DNA from: Crotalaria pallida
Lineage: Eukaryota > Streptophyta > Magnoliopsida > Fabales > Fabaceae
Direction of reading: 5' to 3'
Assembly: GCA_037953625.1 (NCBI GenBank)
Contig: CM075654.1
Coordinates: 54,257,001 to 54,321,000, forward strand
DNA length: 64,000 bases
The notes under the pieces are model-generated. The model saw nothing but the letters and a program-made list of their open reading frames with translations. It had not been told where the DNA came from and ran no database searches. A program made the translations under genes and the position numbers. Shown here piece by piece: positions 1 to 12,729 of the stretch (position 1 is the first letter of the stretch; every line of letters starts with the position of its first letter).

Positions 1-1
1 C

Positions 2-958
2 ATTCCTATCCACAAGAAATATACTCTGGAGAAGTTGACTCAGTTGTATATCAGGGACATAGTCAAGTTGCATGGTGTTCCTACCTGTATTGTATCCGAT
101 CGTGATCCGAGATTTCTGTCTAGATTTTGGCAGAGTCTTCAGGAGGCATTGGGTACTAAGCTGAAATTTAGTACGGCTTACCATCCGCAGACAGACGGAC
201 AATCTGAGCGTACTATCCAGACACTTGAGGATTTGCTGAGAGCATGTGTTCTGGAGCAAGCTGGTAGTTGGGAGCAGTTACTGCCGTTGGTGGAGTTCAC
301 TTACAACAACAGCTTTCACTCCAGTATCGGTATGGCACCATTTGAGGCTCTCTACGGGAGGAAATGTAGGACGCCTCTGTGTTGGTTCCAGATAGGTGAG
401 AATCTGTTGACAGGTCCTGATATTGTGAAAGAAACAACTGAGAAGATCACAATGACCAAGAATAAGATGAAAACTTCACAGGATCGCCAGAAGAGTTATG
501 CTGATAGGCGAAGGAGACCTTTGGAGTTTGATGTTGGGATTCATGTATTCCTAAGAGTGTCTCCGGTTACAGGAATCAGTAGGGCAATTAAGTCCAGGAA
601 ACTAACTCCTCGGTTTGTGGGGCCTTATGAGATTCTGAAGAAGGTGGGCCCGGTGGCTGACAAGATTGCCTTACCCCCTCACCTAGCAAGGCTTCATGAC
701 ATGTTTCATGTTTCACAACTAAGGAAATACGTCCATGATCCTTCGCATGTGGTTACCTTAGATGATTTACCTTTGAAGGAGAATTTAACTTTTGAAGTTC
801 TGCCAGTTAGAATTGAGGACAGGCAGGTGAAGCAGCTCCGAGGCAAGGAAATATCTTTGGTAAAAGTTATCTGGATCAGGAACAATGTGGAGGAGGCTAC
901 ATGGGAATTGGAGGACAAGATCAGGCAGTCTCATCCGCAATTGTTCGATGCCACCTGA
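2..958 (+). CDS. Ty3/gypsy chromovirus pol, C-terminal part (integrase and chromodomain), 5' truncated by window edge
   Basis: The open frame enters from base 2 and runs to TGA at 956-958. It carries the end of the integrase core (IVSDRDPRF, then YHPQTDGQSERTIQTLEDLL and the LPLVEFTYNNS block), the GPY/F-type segment (TPRFVGPYEI), LHDMFHVSQLRKY, and a C-terminal chromodomain-like segment (VKQLRGKEI and EEATWELED). This order is typical of Tekay/Del-type chromoviruses, in which the chromodomain is thought to guide integration into heterochromatin. The frame is uninterrupted over the visible 318 codons, so the copy is fairly young. The LTR begins 37 bp after the stop. Protease, reverse transcriptase and the 5' LTR lie outside the window. 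Confidence 0.95.
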   Translation: MPIHKKYTLEKLTQLYIRDIVKLHGVPTCIVSDRDPRFLSRFWQSLQEALGTKLKFSTAYHPQTDGQSERTIQTLEDLLRACVLEQAGSWEQLLPLVEFTYNNSFHSSIGMAPFEALYGRKCRTPLCWFQIGENLLTGPDIVKETTEKITMTKNKMKTSQDRQKSYADRRRRPLEFDVGIHVFLRVSPVTGISRAIKSRKLTPRFVGPYEILKKVGPVADKIALPPHLARLHDMFHVSQLRKYVHDPSHVVTLDDLPLKENLTFEVLPVRIEDRQVKQLRGKEISLVKVIWIRNNVEEATWELEDKIRQSHPQLFDAT

Positions 959-980
959 ATTTCGAGGACGAAATTCAGGT

Positions 981-994
981 AAGTGGGAGAGAAT
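981..994 (+). promoter_or_regulatory. Polypurine tract of the Ty3 element
   Basis: The purine-rich stretch AAGTGGGAGAGAAT directly abuts the TG of the LTR, as expected for the plus-strand primer. Confidence 0.75.
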
Positions 995-3714
995 TGTAAC
1001 ATCCTAAACTTTATTTTAAATGAAATTATTAAATAAAAACCTAAGAAAAATTGGAATAATGACTTAATGAATTTTGGTAGATAGGTGAGTGGTGATTATA
1101 AGTCCCAGGGGTTGTATAGAAGGCAGTTGTGGCTTCGGGCAAAGTCATATAAGCGAAATCGGGAGTTAAATCGGCGTTTTAGATGTTAGAAATTGACCGA
1201 AAATAGAAAATTAGAAATTTATTATAGGATACTAAGAAAATAAATTCCACCGTTGGATATGAAGTTTATGGGGTGAAGAAGCTTATCTAAAAATTTGGAC
1301 GCGATCCGACGGTTAACGAAAACGTTACGGCGAATCGAAGGTTGAAGGCCCTGTTTCTCGCCCAGGCGCACCAGCCATGCGCCCAGGTGGGTGCACTATT
1401 CATAAGTGCACCAGGCAGTGAAAAACCCGCCCAGGCGAGGCACCAATTTGCCCAGGCGAGCGGTGATGCGCACCAGCCGCACCAGTTTTGTGTGTGGCGC
1501 GCCAAAACCCCCCCTGACCACACCATTTTCACACCAGGTGCACCAGCAGCACCAGCCGGTGCCAGAACCCGCCTAGGCGAGCCTAGCATGCGCCCAGGCG
1601 CGTGGCGCAGACCAGATTGAATCTGGTGCGTCCATTCCAGGCTTGGTGGCTAAGTTTTCAATTTAAGCCACACGATTTTTGGTGGCTTCAAAGTTGATCA
1701 TAAGGCAACAAAATCACCTCATTCATTCATACAACATCTCCAACACAAAGCCATCACCTTCATCAACTCTCTCAAGCTCCAAGAACACTTCCATCACTTT
1801 CATCATCAAACACTTGGTTTTGGGCACCTCAAACCCAAAATCATTAAACCCCATCAAGTTTTCACCATGGAGGTTGGTTGAAGACTCATTCCTTCCCTCC
1901 CCCTTGGACTCGCACGTGTTTGCTCCCTCCTTCCTTCTTCTTGGTTTTTCAATTTCCACCATTGTTGGGGTAAGTTAAGCTTCATGCCATATATTGATTT
2001 CCTTTCCATTCCAACTTTCCTTAGTTCATAGAAATTATGTTTAAAACCTTAGGGTTCTTGCACTCATGGTTATGTAGGGATTTTGTTTCATGCCTTCCAA
2101 CCCAAACCAAGGAAAGGACAAGGATCACTCATCTTGTGCTCTCTCAAATAGGATTGTGTACCATCATTTCATCATTTCCTTATTGAGGTGGCAAGCTAGG
2201 CTTAGGAAATTCAAGTTTCCAAGATTTTGAGCTAGGGCTCACTAAGGTTCTATTTACTTCTTGCTATATTGAGGTAAGGAGTGGGTTATAGTGAGTATTA
2301 CCTTACTCTGGGGTTTAGTTTACAATATGCATATAATGGGTACTGAGAGTTATGTGTTAATTTAGGTTGTTATATTATAGAATAATTATTAAAATAGAAC
2401 TTATGACAAAGGGAAAATATTTGGTTGATTATGTGCTTCATTTTGATATTTGGTGATGTTGATGATATTAATGAAATGTTAATTTGTGCTAATTAAGTTA
2501 TGAGATTTAAGTGTGATGATTGGATAGTGTAAATGTGTACGGTTGTGATTAACTTGAGTAATGGAATTGTTAAACAGTGATAATGTTAAAAGAATGAAAT
2601 GAATTATACCCGGGCGCAGTAAGTCGTGATCGCACGGGGGTGCGAACGCAGTAGGTCGTGACCAGGGGAGAGTGAAACACACCCGGGCGCAGTAAGTCGT
2701 TATCGCGCGGTGGTGCGAACGCAGTAGGTCGTGACCAGGGGATTGAGAAACATACCCGGGCGCAGTAAGTCGTGAGTGCACAGGAGTGCAGACGCAGTAG
2801 GTCGTGACCAGGGGATTGAGAAACATACCCGGGCGCAGTAAGTCGTGAGTGCACAGGGGTGCAGACGCAGTAGGTCGTGACCAAGGGATGGAGAAACATA
2901 CCCGGGCGCAGTAAGTCGTGAGTGCACATGAGTGCAGACGCAGTAGGTCGTGACCAGGGACAGATTGAAAAGAATTATGAATATGGATAAAGTGTATGGA
3001 ACTAAAGACTTTAAGAAAATGATGAATAAGAGTGAATATGCAAGATTGACTTGAGTAATCAATGAAACATTTTGGTAATGAATTGCGATATGTGAAGCTT
3101 TATGATATTGTGAATGATTTGCTAAATGTGTATGACTTAGTATAGCATTATGTCGTATTTGGAAACTGCTTCCCCATTTTATGTGTAATACTCACTCCTT
3201 ACTATCTCCACAGGTACTGAGGAAGAGTTTGCACCCGATCAGGCCGAGCAGGAGTACTCTCCCTCACAGGGAGAGTAGGTCACTTTTAGCTATGTAGGAC
3301 ATGGGAATGTCCTGGGCCCAGTAATCTGATGTGAATCATTTTTGTTGTATATATAATGTAAATAGCTTTTTGGGGGCCCAGGACGACTCCTTTTGGGAAG
3401 GGGTCTTATTTTGGGGAAAAACTGTTTTCCAAAACTTGTTTATATTCCGCTTAACTCTGATGTTTTAAACTTGCTTTTGTGATGCGTGCACGAAGTTGCA
3501 CAAGCTGTGATATATGTATATAGCCTTGCTGGCTTCTGGAATTTGGAAATGTTATTGTTTATTAGGTTGCAGGAAAACCAGAAATTTTGGGAAAGTCCTA
3601 AAAACAAACAAAACTCCGTCCGTTTGACGGGTGATTTTTATAAATTAAAAAGAAAATTTTAAATTCACTATTTTAATTAAGGGTATAATAGGGTAAATAA
3701 TCTTAGGTGTTACA
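995..3714 (+). mobile_element. 3' LTR of the Ty3 chromovirus (2,720 bp)
   Basis: It starts TGTAACATCC and ends GGTGTTACA, giving the TG...CA ends and short inverted termini of this LTR family. It follows pol and a polypurine tract, so it is the 3' LTR. It is unusually long and contains a 73-bp minisatellite at 2608-2961, then the segment GGTACTGAGGAAGAG at about 3214, which also occurs in diverged form in the LTR that ends at 60306. Open frames in it (for example 1342-1620 and the minus-strand frames at 2479-3062) are repeat shadows. The 5-bp target duplication cannot be tested because the left end is outside the window. Confidence 0.85.
2608..2961 (+). repeat. 73-bp minisatellite inside the LTR
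   Basis: ACCCGGGCGCAG recurs at 2608, 2681, 2754, 2827 and 2900, an exact 73-bp period; the last unit is incomplete. Each unit holds two half-repeats, GCAGTAAGTCGTGA and GCAGTAGGTCGTGACC. The array is GC-rich compared with its surroundings. Confidence 0.95.
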
Positions 3715-5344
3715 TGTTTGAAAGTTAAGGATCTAAGTTCTCACTTGATTTTATTGATGGGTTTTCGGTCAAGCTTTAAAAAAAAAAAAGAATCATGATT
3801 GTTTTTCATAAAAGACTCTTGCATGTGATTTTATTTTACTTCACATGATTCTAAAAGCACATGCAAAAGAAAAATAAAACTGAAAATATGTTTGAAATGA
3901 CCATGAGGTCACGGTTTTGTGAAGAAAAAAGGAAGTGGTATTTTTCTAAAACCATGTGTTGAAAGTGCATGTTTTGATTTGTCAATTTTAAGGTTTGCAT
4001 GTAGAAAATTGCACCAAAGACTTTGTTCTTCCTATAATGATGATTCGGCCTACACTAGGATCAATAGGCTAGATTCATTCTTGCATGTGATTGACTTGTT
4101 AAAATGATTAGGTTTGTGATTTTATTTTGAAAAATGCATTTGAATTGTGTTGTGGTTTTGTTCAATTCGGTTTTGTAAAAGAACCCAAAAGGAAGAAGTT
4201 TTGAAAAAGTGATTTTTGTTTTGATGCATTTGAAAATAAAACCTTGTTTTGTCAAACTTAGATTCGGCCTATACATGATTAGTAGACTAGGATTCTTTTT
4301 CTCATGAATTGACTTAGAGTAATGAGTATGTCTTGGAGAATATTGTTAAATTCAAGTGTTTGAAATTGTGTTATAAATACTTAAATTTATAATCGGTTTT
4401 TAATTGGAAAATATAAGGAATAAATGAATTAAATGATTTTGTTGCATTAGAAAGGAAATAGAATTTAAGTGCTTGAAATAAACTAAGTGATTTATGTGTT
4501 TTAAATTTGTGATTTTTGAATTGTTTCCATTGACGTCATTCGGTCATATGGAGTAAATCAATTTAGGGAGTTTAATTGCATGAAATAAAATGCACATGAT
4601 GATTTTTGAAAAGAATGAAGTTGTTTAAAGTAAACGAAATAATTATGCTTGATTTAAAATCTTTGGATCGACGTAGTTTGTGAATTTATGCATGTCTAAG
4701 TGTTTGCGTATACTTGCCTTGATGTTGATTCAATTGGTTGAATGCTTGGTGAAGTGTTGGTTGAGGTTTGAGAAATAAGTGAGTGTATAATTGATTTTGA
4801 AATTGAGTGATTTCAAGAAAATTCCATTTGATTTAATTGAAATTTTCAAATTGTGTTTAGGACTGTCCAAAGTTTGTTTTATGATAGAGATTTGAGTTTT
4901 AAAGTGTTCATTTTAAATTTATCTAAAGTGAAAAGTGTTTTCGAAATGTTTTCGGAGTTTCATCAAGGGATTTTGTAAAATGATTCTTTGTTGTCCATAA
5001 TTATTTATAACTGTTTCTTAAGCCTTGAAAATGTGTTCAAGTGATTTAAATCAAAGTTTTCAAGTGATATTTGATTTAAGAAAAACCCGGTTTTGAAAAC
5101 GGGACATTTTTCGGTGTTTTCGAACGTAATTGAGGTGCTGTCCAAAATGGACCAGCAACCACCTAAATTGATTTAAATCATTTTATTAAATGTTTTCAAA
5201 TGGTTTTAAAGTATTTAAGGTACTAGAAAATATGAGAATTGTTTTGAGAGAACAATAGTGTTTTAAGTCTTTCGATTAAGAACGGAAAGTGTCACAAACT
5301 AAGAAAAGATTTTTATAATACAAGTAATAACGTGAGTATATTTT
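3715..5344. other. AT-rich noncoding, LTR-like sequence, no gene seen
   Basis: There is no coding region I can support. A diverged internal repeat is visible (GATTCGGCCTA at about 4044 and 4262, each followed by a similar 50-bp stretch). It probably belongs to the same LTR as the next block, but I cannot place an LTR start. Confidence 0.4.
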
Positions 5345-7527
5345 ATTTAATACGAGGAATTTGAAAGGCGAGGGATTGGGGCAGTCAGCAGCACATAGGA
5401 TCCGAGGTGACGGTACGCAATAAATAGCTGGACCTCAGGTGAGAGAGAAGCTTTCCTAAGACACCGTGGTAGTTAGGTGATATATTAGGACGTTCCGTAT
5501 CATCTCAAAGATCGGAACTAAGTGGTTCGGAGTCAGTAGTATAAGTGGCAATTGTTTGTGTTGTGTGGCCACTTATACGAAGGTGACAAAGACCACAATG
5601 TTATTGTGTGATGTTGTGTGCATGCTTTTATTTATTTATTTAATTATATCTGATGATACTTATTACTGTTGATTGTAATGAGTGAATGGCTGATGGACGT
5701 CTGTTACGTCCTGAATAAGGAAATGAAATTAATGAAATTGAAAGTAAAGTTATAAGTATGAGAAAATAATAATGATAAGATACAATGAGAAAGGAATAAT
5801 GATTGGAAACAAAGTATGTGTTGGAAAAGAAAGAAAGAATTGAGATTGGGGAAAGAATGAATGGTAAAGTTGAGAACGAGCCAGAGCTGGGGAGAGTGAT
5901 GTTGATTGTTGGAACAAGGTGTGAATTGAGTGGAGCTGGGCTCCTTTGTTTTTGGTTTTAGTCTGGGACTAGTGTTGAGTTGAGCTTGCTCATCCATTAG
6001 CGCTCAGCAAAAAATGGATTTTTGAAAAATGTTTTCGAAAAGAGATTTTTGACAAGATTTGTGAAAGTGTATTTTTGAAGAGGTTGTGAAAAGAGATTTT
6101 TGGAAAAGATTTGTGAAATGTTACTTTACATGAAACATCATTTTTGAAAGGATTTTATGAAACCTTATCTTTGAAAAAGAAAATGTTTGTGAAACCTGGT
6201 TTTCAATAAACATCATTTTTGAAAAGAGATTTCTTATAAATAGTGTTTTCAGAAAAGTTGTGGAAATAGATTTTATGAGAGTTTTTGAAAAGAGATTTGT
6301 AGAAATTTCGAGAAGGTCTTTTGTAATGACACTTTTGAAAGAAAAGTTTCTGAAACCAATATTTTTGGTGAACGGTGGTGAAAAGAATTTACGTGAAAGT
6401 TTTCGAAAGGATATTTTATGAAAGCTTATGATATGAGATTTTCCAAATGGTTTATGATAATGTGCCGAGGAAAGTAAGATTATTCTTTTGGAAAAGATTG
6501 AGAATGTTGAGAAGGATTGGAAATGAGATGAGAGTTTAGTGATGGGATCCCAGCTCTGTGCTATGTGAGAATTGATGAGAGAAAGTTTGTGTAAAGTTAG
6601 TGGTCGGGACTCATTGAAGGGTTGCACGAAGGATGGGCCGACCTTAGGATAACTAAAAGATTAAAAGACTTTAAAAGACATACGCGGTGAGGTATGGGAG
6701 TGCGAAGTAGTGGAGAGGAAGATACCATAAGTATCTGCGGATACTTAGGAGGAGATTGCATTAGGGGAGGACGATGACGGTGAAACGTCAAGAAGTCTAG
6801 AGTATGTTTCTAGGCAGAACAAACTCCACATGTGGCGTACTAACGTGGTAGGGACTAGGTCTAATGCCGTGGTAAGTTCTGCGGGCCCACTAGAAACATA
6901 CTGTCTCCCCGTAGATTGCAAATCTAGAACAGTGAGAGGGACTGGAGTGGGGCATCTTGTTTGCCACTGTGAGACAGTGTGCCATGTATATGAATTGATA
7001 TGATTATGATTTGAGGCTGAGACCTCCTGGTCTAGGACCATTTGAGTTTGAGACAGCTGTCGTGCCCGCACGGTAAAGGTCCTGTACTCCTGTTTGCTTT
7101 CGACTAGGTTGGGTGGATGACCGAGGATATGTAGACGTGAGTGATAGCCGAGAACGGAAGGAATGTTATGATGATATTTGTAATTCCCCAAATCAAGAGA
7201 AAGCTGTGAACTGATAAGAATGAATAAGAAGAAATCAAGAGTATGAGAAGAGAAGGAAATGAGAAAGTAAGTTAATAAGAGAAAGAAAAATGATAATCCC
7301 ACACCGTCGACGATGCGTCGTTCGGAACGCTTACTCTCCTGTTCTTTGGCATATCGGTGTTGCTGGTATTTCAACGGGCAGATGGAGTACTGCATGGACA
7401 TCACCACATGGAGTAAGTATGGAAGAGGTTAGAAGCGTACTCCAAGCGGCTGGGTATGGACCGACCATACTCAGATTGTCATCCCCGACCCGGAGCATCA
7501 ACTGAGCGGAGCTAACTTGGGGCCGCG
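5345..7527 (+). mobile_element. Diverged Ty3-type LTR fragment, plus orientation
   Basis: It aligns by eye along its length with the LTR copy at 9507-12729. Shared blocks include GTGAGAGAGAAG...ACACCGTGGTA, the GTGGCCACT...GACAAAGACCAC block, GAGCCAGAGCT, and the segment around 6785-7140. A degenerate tandem array (repeats of the type GAAAAGAGATTTTTG) occupies about 6002-6440. It ends at GGGGCCGCG, where the opposite-strand LTR terminus TGTAACACCCCG abuts it. It is clearly more diverged than the inverted-repeat arms, so it is an older copy. Confidence 0.65.
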
Positions 7528-9475
7528 TGTAACACCCCGATTTAGCCACTTGAAAAATATACTGTTTTAATTCCAAAAGGTAGTGTAAATGTGGGCCAAA
7601 TTTTTATTTTTATTTTTTTAAAACATGTAACATGGTTGAGTAGCATGAGTATGAGAACCACTAAGTTTTAAAAACCCTTTCATAATTAAAGAGTGTTCTC
7701 ATATCTCATACTGAAGTTCAAGTTCCAAACCGGAGTGTCACAAGGCACTACACTTTGCAACTTGATTCTTCTCAACTCAATTATCATTGCCCATTAAAGC
7801 AAATTCCTTCCACAAAAATTTGGGGTTACATCATGGCATTGCAATGAAACTAAGTAAATACAGGGAATACAAAATACTTCAGGGAAAATGAAAGACTACC
7901 ACCAGGCCCATTGAATTGAATACGATGGTCCACGGAAAATGCCTCGCTAGGGTCGGTCTCGATCACGTCCGCCTCCGAGTATCTATGTCGTCGTTCAATT
8001 CTTTTAACTCCTCAGCCTCGTAGTCACTGTGTGCAGGCGAAAGCCTCGGTATCCACCATGCTCGTCAGCTAACCCACGCTACTTCCAATCTCGGTAGTCC
8101 ACTTCCCATCTCACTTCGTCTCGAGCGTCGAACGCGAACTTGATAGTACCCATAGCCTAAGGGGATAGACATCATAACAACAAGCAGACAAAACAGAAGA
8201 CTAGAGAGAGTAAGTATTCCCAAGCATGTTATGCCAACGATGTGGGATTACAATAGGTAAGATATTAAGAAATACCAAAGCATATAAGCAAACCACACAT
8301 ACAAGAAATCATATTCAAATCTCTCTTTTACATCATTTCCTTTTCTTTTCTCAAAACTTTACATATCCACAGAACCTCCGTCAATCGCTTCCGCTGCGAA
8401 CTCTGATTCCACCATCCATCTCATTCTCTTTTTCAAGCTGTCTCTTAAGAATTATTTCTTAACAATATCAGTTATCTTTTCTTAGTTAAGTTTTATGAAT
8501 TCGTATCCGTCAATGATGCGGGGATTTAAATCATCATTGAGGAGGGTCGCTTTCAAGTTAGCACACACGTCTACATCTCCTCGGTCATCCACCCAACCTA
8601 GTCGGAAGCAAACATGAGTACAAGACCTTTACCACGCGGGCACGACAGCTGTCACAACACACAAATGGTCCCAGACCAGGAGGATTTCGTCCTCAAATCA
8701 ATTCAATAATATCAATAATCAAGGCTCACTGTCTCGCAGTGGCAAACACAATGCCCCGTTCCAGTCCCTCTCACTGTTCTCGATTTGCAATCTAGGGGGC
8801 GACAGTATATTTCTAGGGAGCTCGCAGAACTTACCACGGTATTGGACCCAGTCCCCACCACGTTAGTGCACCACTTATGAAGTTCGTTCTGCCTAGAAAC
8901 ATACTCGAGACTTCTTGACGTTTCACCGTCATCGTCCTCCCCTAATGCAATCTCCTCCTAAGTATCCGCAGATACCTATGGTTCCTTCCTCTCCACTACT
9001 TCGCACTCTCATACCTCACCGCGTATGTTAATGTCTTTTAAAAGTCTTTTATCTCTTTTAGAATCAATCCTAATGGTCGGCCCATCCTTCGTGCATCCCT
9101 TCAATGAGTCCCGACCGCTATCTGTGCACAATCATTTCTCGTCAGAGCACAGAGCTGGGATCACATCAACCACTTACATCTCATTCCACAGTTTCCATTA
9201 ACAATCCCCTTTTCACTCCTTTTCTCAAAATCTTATTTCATGAACTTTCGCAAAATATCACTTCGTAAAACATAAAATTGCTTCTCATAATTTCTCTCCA
9301 CAAACTTCCCTTAAAAATCTCTTTTTTCAAAAACTCTTTGAAAATTTATTTTCACAATCCTTTTCCAAAAACCTCCGTTCACAAATCTTTTCAAAAACAT
9401 TTTCTTTCACAACCCTTTTCCAAAAACCTCTTTTCAAAAACATTTGCAAACTCACATTTCGTACTCTGCTTCAAA
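7294..9475. repeat. Left arm of a large inverted repeat (2,182 bp)
   Basis: This arm is the reverse complement of 10782-12963. Coordinates of paired bases always sum to 20257 (checked at both ends, at the LTR terminus 7528/12729 and at 8226/12031), so the arms are collinear with no net indel. Differences are scattered substitutions; I estimate 98-99 percent identity. From 7528 rightward it is an LTR read on the minus strand (terminus TGTAACACCCCG). The outer 234 bp are the end of the preceding plus-strand LTR. Confidence 0.93.
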
Positions 9476-9506
9476 TTAATAATTGAATAAGAATGATTTT
9501 TAATAA

Positions 9507-10081
9507 GAGGGAAATATTTGAGTGCCAGTAACGATCGGGAAGCAGTTACGAACGTCGCAATGGAAACCAAGGAGCGCATTGAAGATCGTCATCGGTTGAG
9601 GTGAGAGAGAAGTTTTCCCCCAAACACCGTGGTATTTAGGTAACATATTAAGTGTTTCGACCACCTCAAAAGTCGAAACTTAGTGGTTCTGAGTCAATAG
9701 CACGGTGGCAATAGTTTGATTGTGTGGCCACTCGTGTGAAGGAGACAAAGACCACATGAAATTAGGTAATGAATTTATATGATGATGTCTGAATGATAGT
9801 ATGATTGTTTATTTGTTTATTTGAAGAAATTATTATGCATGATGAGATTGAAGATAATGTGGATAATGATGAATAAGAAGAATAAAAGAAATGTAAGATA
9901 AAAGTTTGAGAAAGATGTTGAGAAATTGTGGAAGTTATAATCGCTGCTGAGTAAGAATTGATGAACATGATGTGGATGAGCCAGAGCTAGGGAAAGTGAT
10001 GTTGTGTTGTGGAATGAGAGGTGATATGAGTGGAGCTGGGGTTTCTTGGTGATATTGTGGAAATGAGACTGGTGTTGAGTT
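9507..10081 (+). repeat. 575-bp tandem duplication, copy 1
   Basis: This block and the next 575 bp are nearly identical (I see two substitutions, at about 10128 and 10603 in the second copy). It is LTR sequence in plus orientation. It lies in the spacer of the large inverted repeat and is absent from the arms. Confidence 0.93.
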
Positions 10082-10656
10082 GAGGGAAATATTTGAGTGC
10101 CAGTAACGATCGGGAAGCAGTTACGAATGTCGCAATGGAAACCAAGGAGCGCATTGAAGATCGTCATCGGTTGAGGTGAGAGAGAAGTTTTCCCCCAAAC
10201 ACCGTGGTATTTAGGTAACATATTAAGTGTTTCGACCACCTCAAAAGTCGAAACTTAGTGGTTCTGAGTCAATAGCACGGTGGCAATAGTTTGATTGTGT
10301 GGCCACTCGTGTGAAGGAGACAAAGACCACATGAAATTAGGTAATGAATTTATATGATGATGTCTGAATGATAGTATGATTGTTTATTTGTTTATTTGAA
10401 GAAATTATTATGCATGATGAGATTGAAGATAATGTGGATAATGATGAATAAGAAGAATAAAAGAAATGTAAGATAAAAGTTTGAGAAAGATGTTGAGAAA
10501 TTGTGGAAGTTATAATCGCTGCTGAGTAAGAATTGATGAACATGATGTGGATGAGCCAGAGCTAGGGAAAGTGATGTTGTGTTGTGGAATGAGAGGTGAT
10601 GTGAGTGGAGCTGGGGTTTCTTGGTGATATTGTGGAAATGAGACTGGTGTTGAGTT
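10082..10656 (+). repeat. 575-bp tandem duplication, copy 2
   Basis: Second copy, offset exactly 575 bp. Its right side continues into the LTR body (GAGCTTGCTCC...), while copy 1 runs back into the GAGGGAAATA start of this copy, as expected of a simple head-to-tail duplication. Confidence 0.93.
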
Positions 10657-12729
10657 GAGCTTGCTCCTCCGCTGGTGCTCATTGAAACAATAAGTTTTCG
10701 AAAAGTTTTGAAAAGAAGTTTTATTTTAAAAAGGTTTTTTTGAAAATGAGAATTTATGAAAAGAATTTTTGAAACGGGATCTTTGAAGCAGAGTACGAAA
10801 TGTGAGTTTGCAAATGTTTTTGAAAAGAGGTTTTTGGAAAAGGGTTGTGAAAGGAAATGTTTTTGAAAAGATTTGTGAACGGAGGTTTTTGGAAAAGGAT
10901 TGTGAAAATAAATTTTCAAAGAGTTTTTGCAAAAAGAGATTTTTAAGGGAAGTTTGTGGAGAGAAATTATGAGAAGCAATTTTATGTTTTACGAAGTGAT
11001 ATTTTGCGAAAGTTCATGAAATAAGATTTTGAGAAAAGGAGTGAAAAGGGGATTGTTAATGGAAACTGTGGAATGAGATGTAAGTGGTTGATGTGATCCC
11101 AGCTCTGTGCTCTGACGAGAAATGATTGTGCACAGATAGCGGTCGGGACTCATTGAAGGGATGCACGAAGGATAGGCCGACCATTAGGATTGATTCTAAA
11201 AGAGATAAAAGACTTTTAAAAGACATTAACATACGCGGTGAGGTATGAGAGTGCGAAGTAGTGGAGAGGAAGGAACCATAGGTATCTGCGGATACTTAGG
11301 AGGAGATTGCATTAGGGGAGGACGATGACGGTGAAACGTCAAGAAGTCTCGAGTATGTTTCTAGGCAGAACGAACTTCATAAGTGGTGCACTAACGTGGT
11401 GGGGACTGGGTCCAATATCGTGGTAAGTTCTGCGAGCTCCCTAGAAATATACTGTCGCCCCCTAGATTGCAAATCGAGAACAGTGAGAGGGACTGGAACG
11501 GGGCATTGTGTTTGCCACTGCGAGACAGTGAGCCTTGATTATTGATATTATTGAATTGATTTGAGGACGAGATCCTCCTGGTCTGGGACCATTTGTGTGT
11601 TGTGACAGCTGTCGTGCCCGCGTAGTAAAGGTCTTGTACTCCTGTTTGTTTCCGACTAGGTTGGGTGGATGACCGAGGAGATGTAGACGTGTGTGCTAAC
11701 TTGAAAGCGACCCTCCTCAATGATGATTTAAATCCCCGCATCATTGAAGGATACGAATTCATAAAACTTAACTAAGAAAAGATAACTGATATTGTTAAGA
11801 AATAATTCTTAAGAGACAGCTTGAAAAAGAGAATGAGATGGATGGTGGAATCAGAGTTCGCAGCGGAAGCGATTGACGGAGGTTCTGTGGATATGTAAAG
11901 TTTTGAGAAAAGAAAAGGAAATGAAGTAAAAGAGAGATTTGAATATGATTTCTTGTATGTGTGGTTTGCTTATATGCTTTGGTATTTCTTAATATCTTAC
12001 CTATTGTAATCCCACATCGTTGGCATAACATGCTTGGGAATACTTACTCTCTCTAGTCTTCTGTTTTGTCTGCTTGTTGTTATGATGTCTATCCCCTTAG
12101 TCTATGGGTACTATCAAGTTCGCGTTCGACGCTCGAGACGAAGTGAGATGGGAAGTGGACTACCGAGATTGGAAGTAGCGTGGGTTAGCTGACGAGCATG
12201 GTGGATACCGAGGCTTTCGCCTGCACACAGTGACTACGAGGCTGAGGATTTAAAAGAATTGAACGACGACATAGATACTCGGAGGCGGACGTGATCGAGA
12301 CCGACCCTAGCGAGGCATTTTCCGTGGACCATCTTATTCAATTCAATGGGCCTGGTGGTAGTCTTTCATTTTCCCTGAAGTATTTTGTATTCCCTGTATT
12401 TACTTAGTTTCATTGCAATGCCATGATGTAACCCCAAATTTTTGTGGAAGGAATTTGCTTTAATGGGCAATGATAATTGAGTTGAGAAGAATCAAGTTGC
12501 AAAGTGTAGTGCCTTGTGACACTCCGGTTTGGAACTTGAACTTCAGTATGAGATATGAGAACACTCTTTAATTATGAAAGGGTTTTTAAAACTTAGTGGT
12601 TCTCATACTCATGCTACTCAACCATGTTACATGTTTTAAAAAAATAAAAATAAAAATTTGGCCCACATTTACACTACCTTTTGGAATTAAAACAGTATAT
12701 TTTTCAAGTGGCTAAATCGGGGTGTTACA
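10657..12729 (+). mobile_element. Ty3-type LTR, plus orientation, 3' part to its terminus
   Basis: It continues the LTR from the tandem duplication to the terminus GGGGTGTTACA at 12729. It includes a GAAAAG-rich degenerate repeat (about 10690-10990), a segment rich in CTTACTCTC, and an AT-rich end. It is the plus-orientation partner of the minus-orientation LTR at 7528-9475. Confidence 0.75.

Noticed and set aside
2479..3062. Three overlapping minus-strand open frames of 115-120 codons
   Set aside because: They arise from the 73-bp repeat, which is open in all three frames; the peptides simply repeat the unit.
8226..8462. 78-codon frame found in both inverted-repeat arms
   Set aside because: Present twice only because of the inverted repeat; the sequence is LTR and no domain is recognisable.
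9762..10543. Identical 68-codon minus-strand frames at 9762-9968 and 10337-10543
   Set aside because: Their identity is due to the 575-bp DNA duplication. The composition is Ser/Ile/Thr low complexity and the sequence is LTR.
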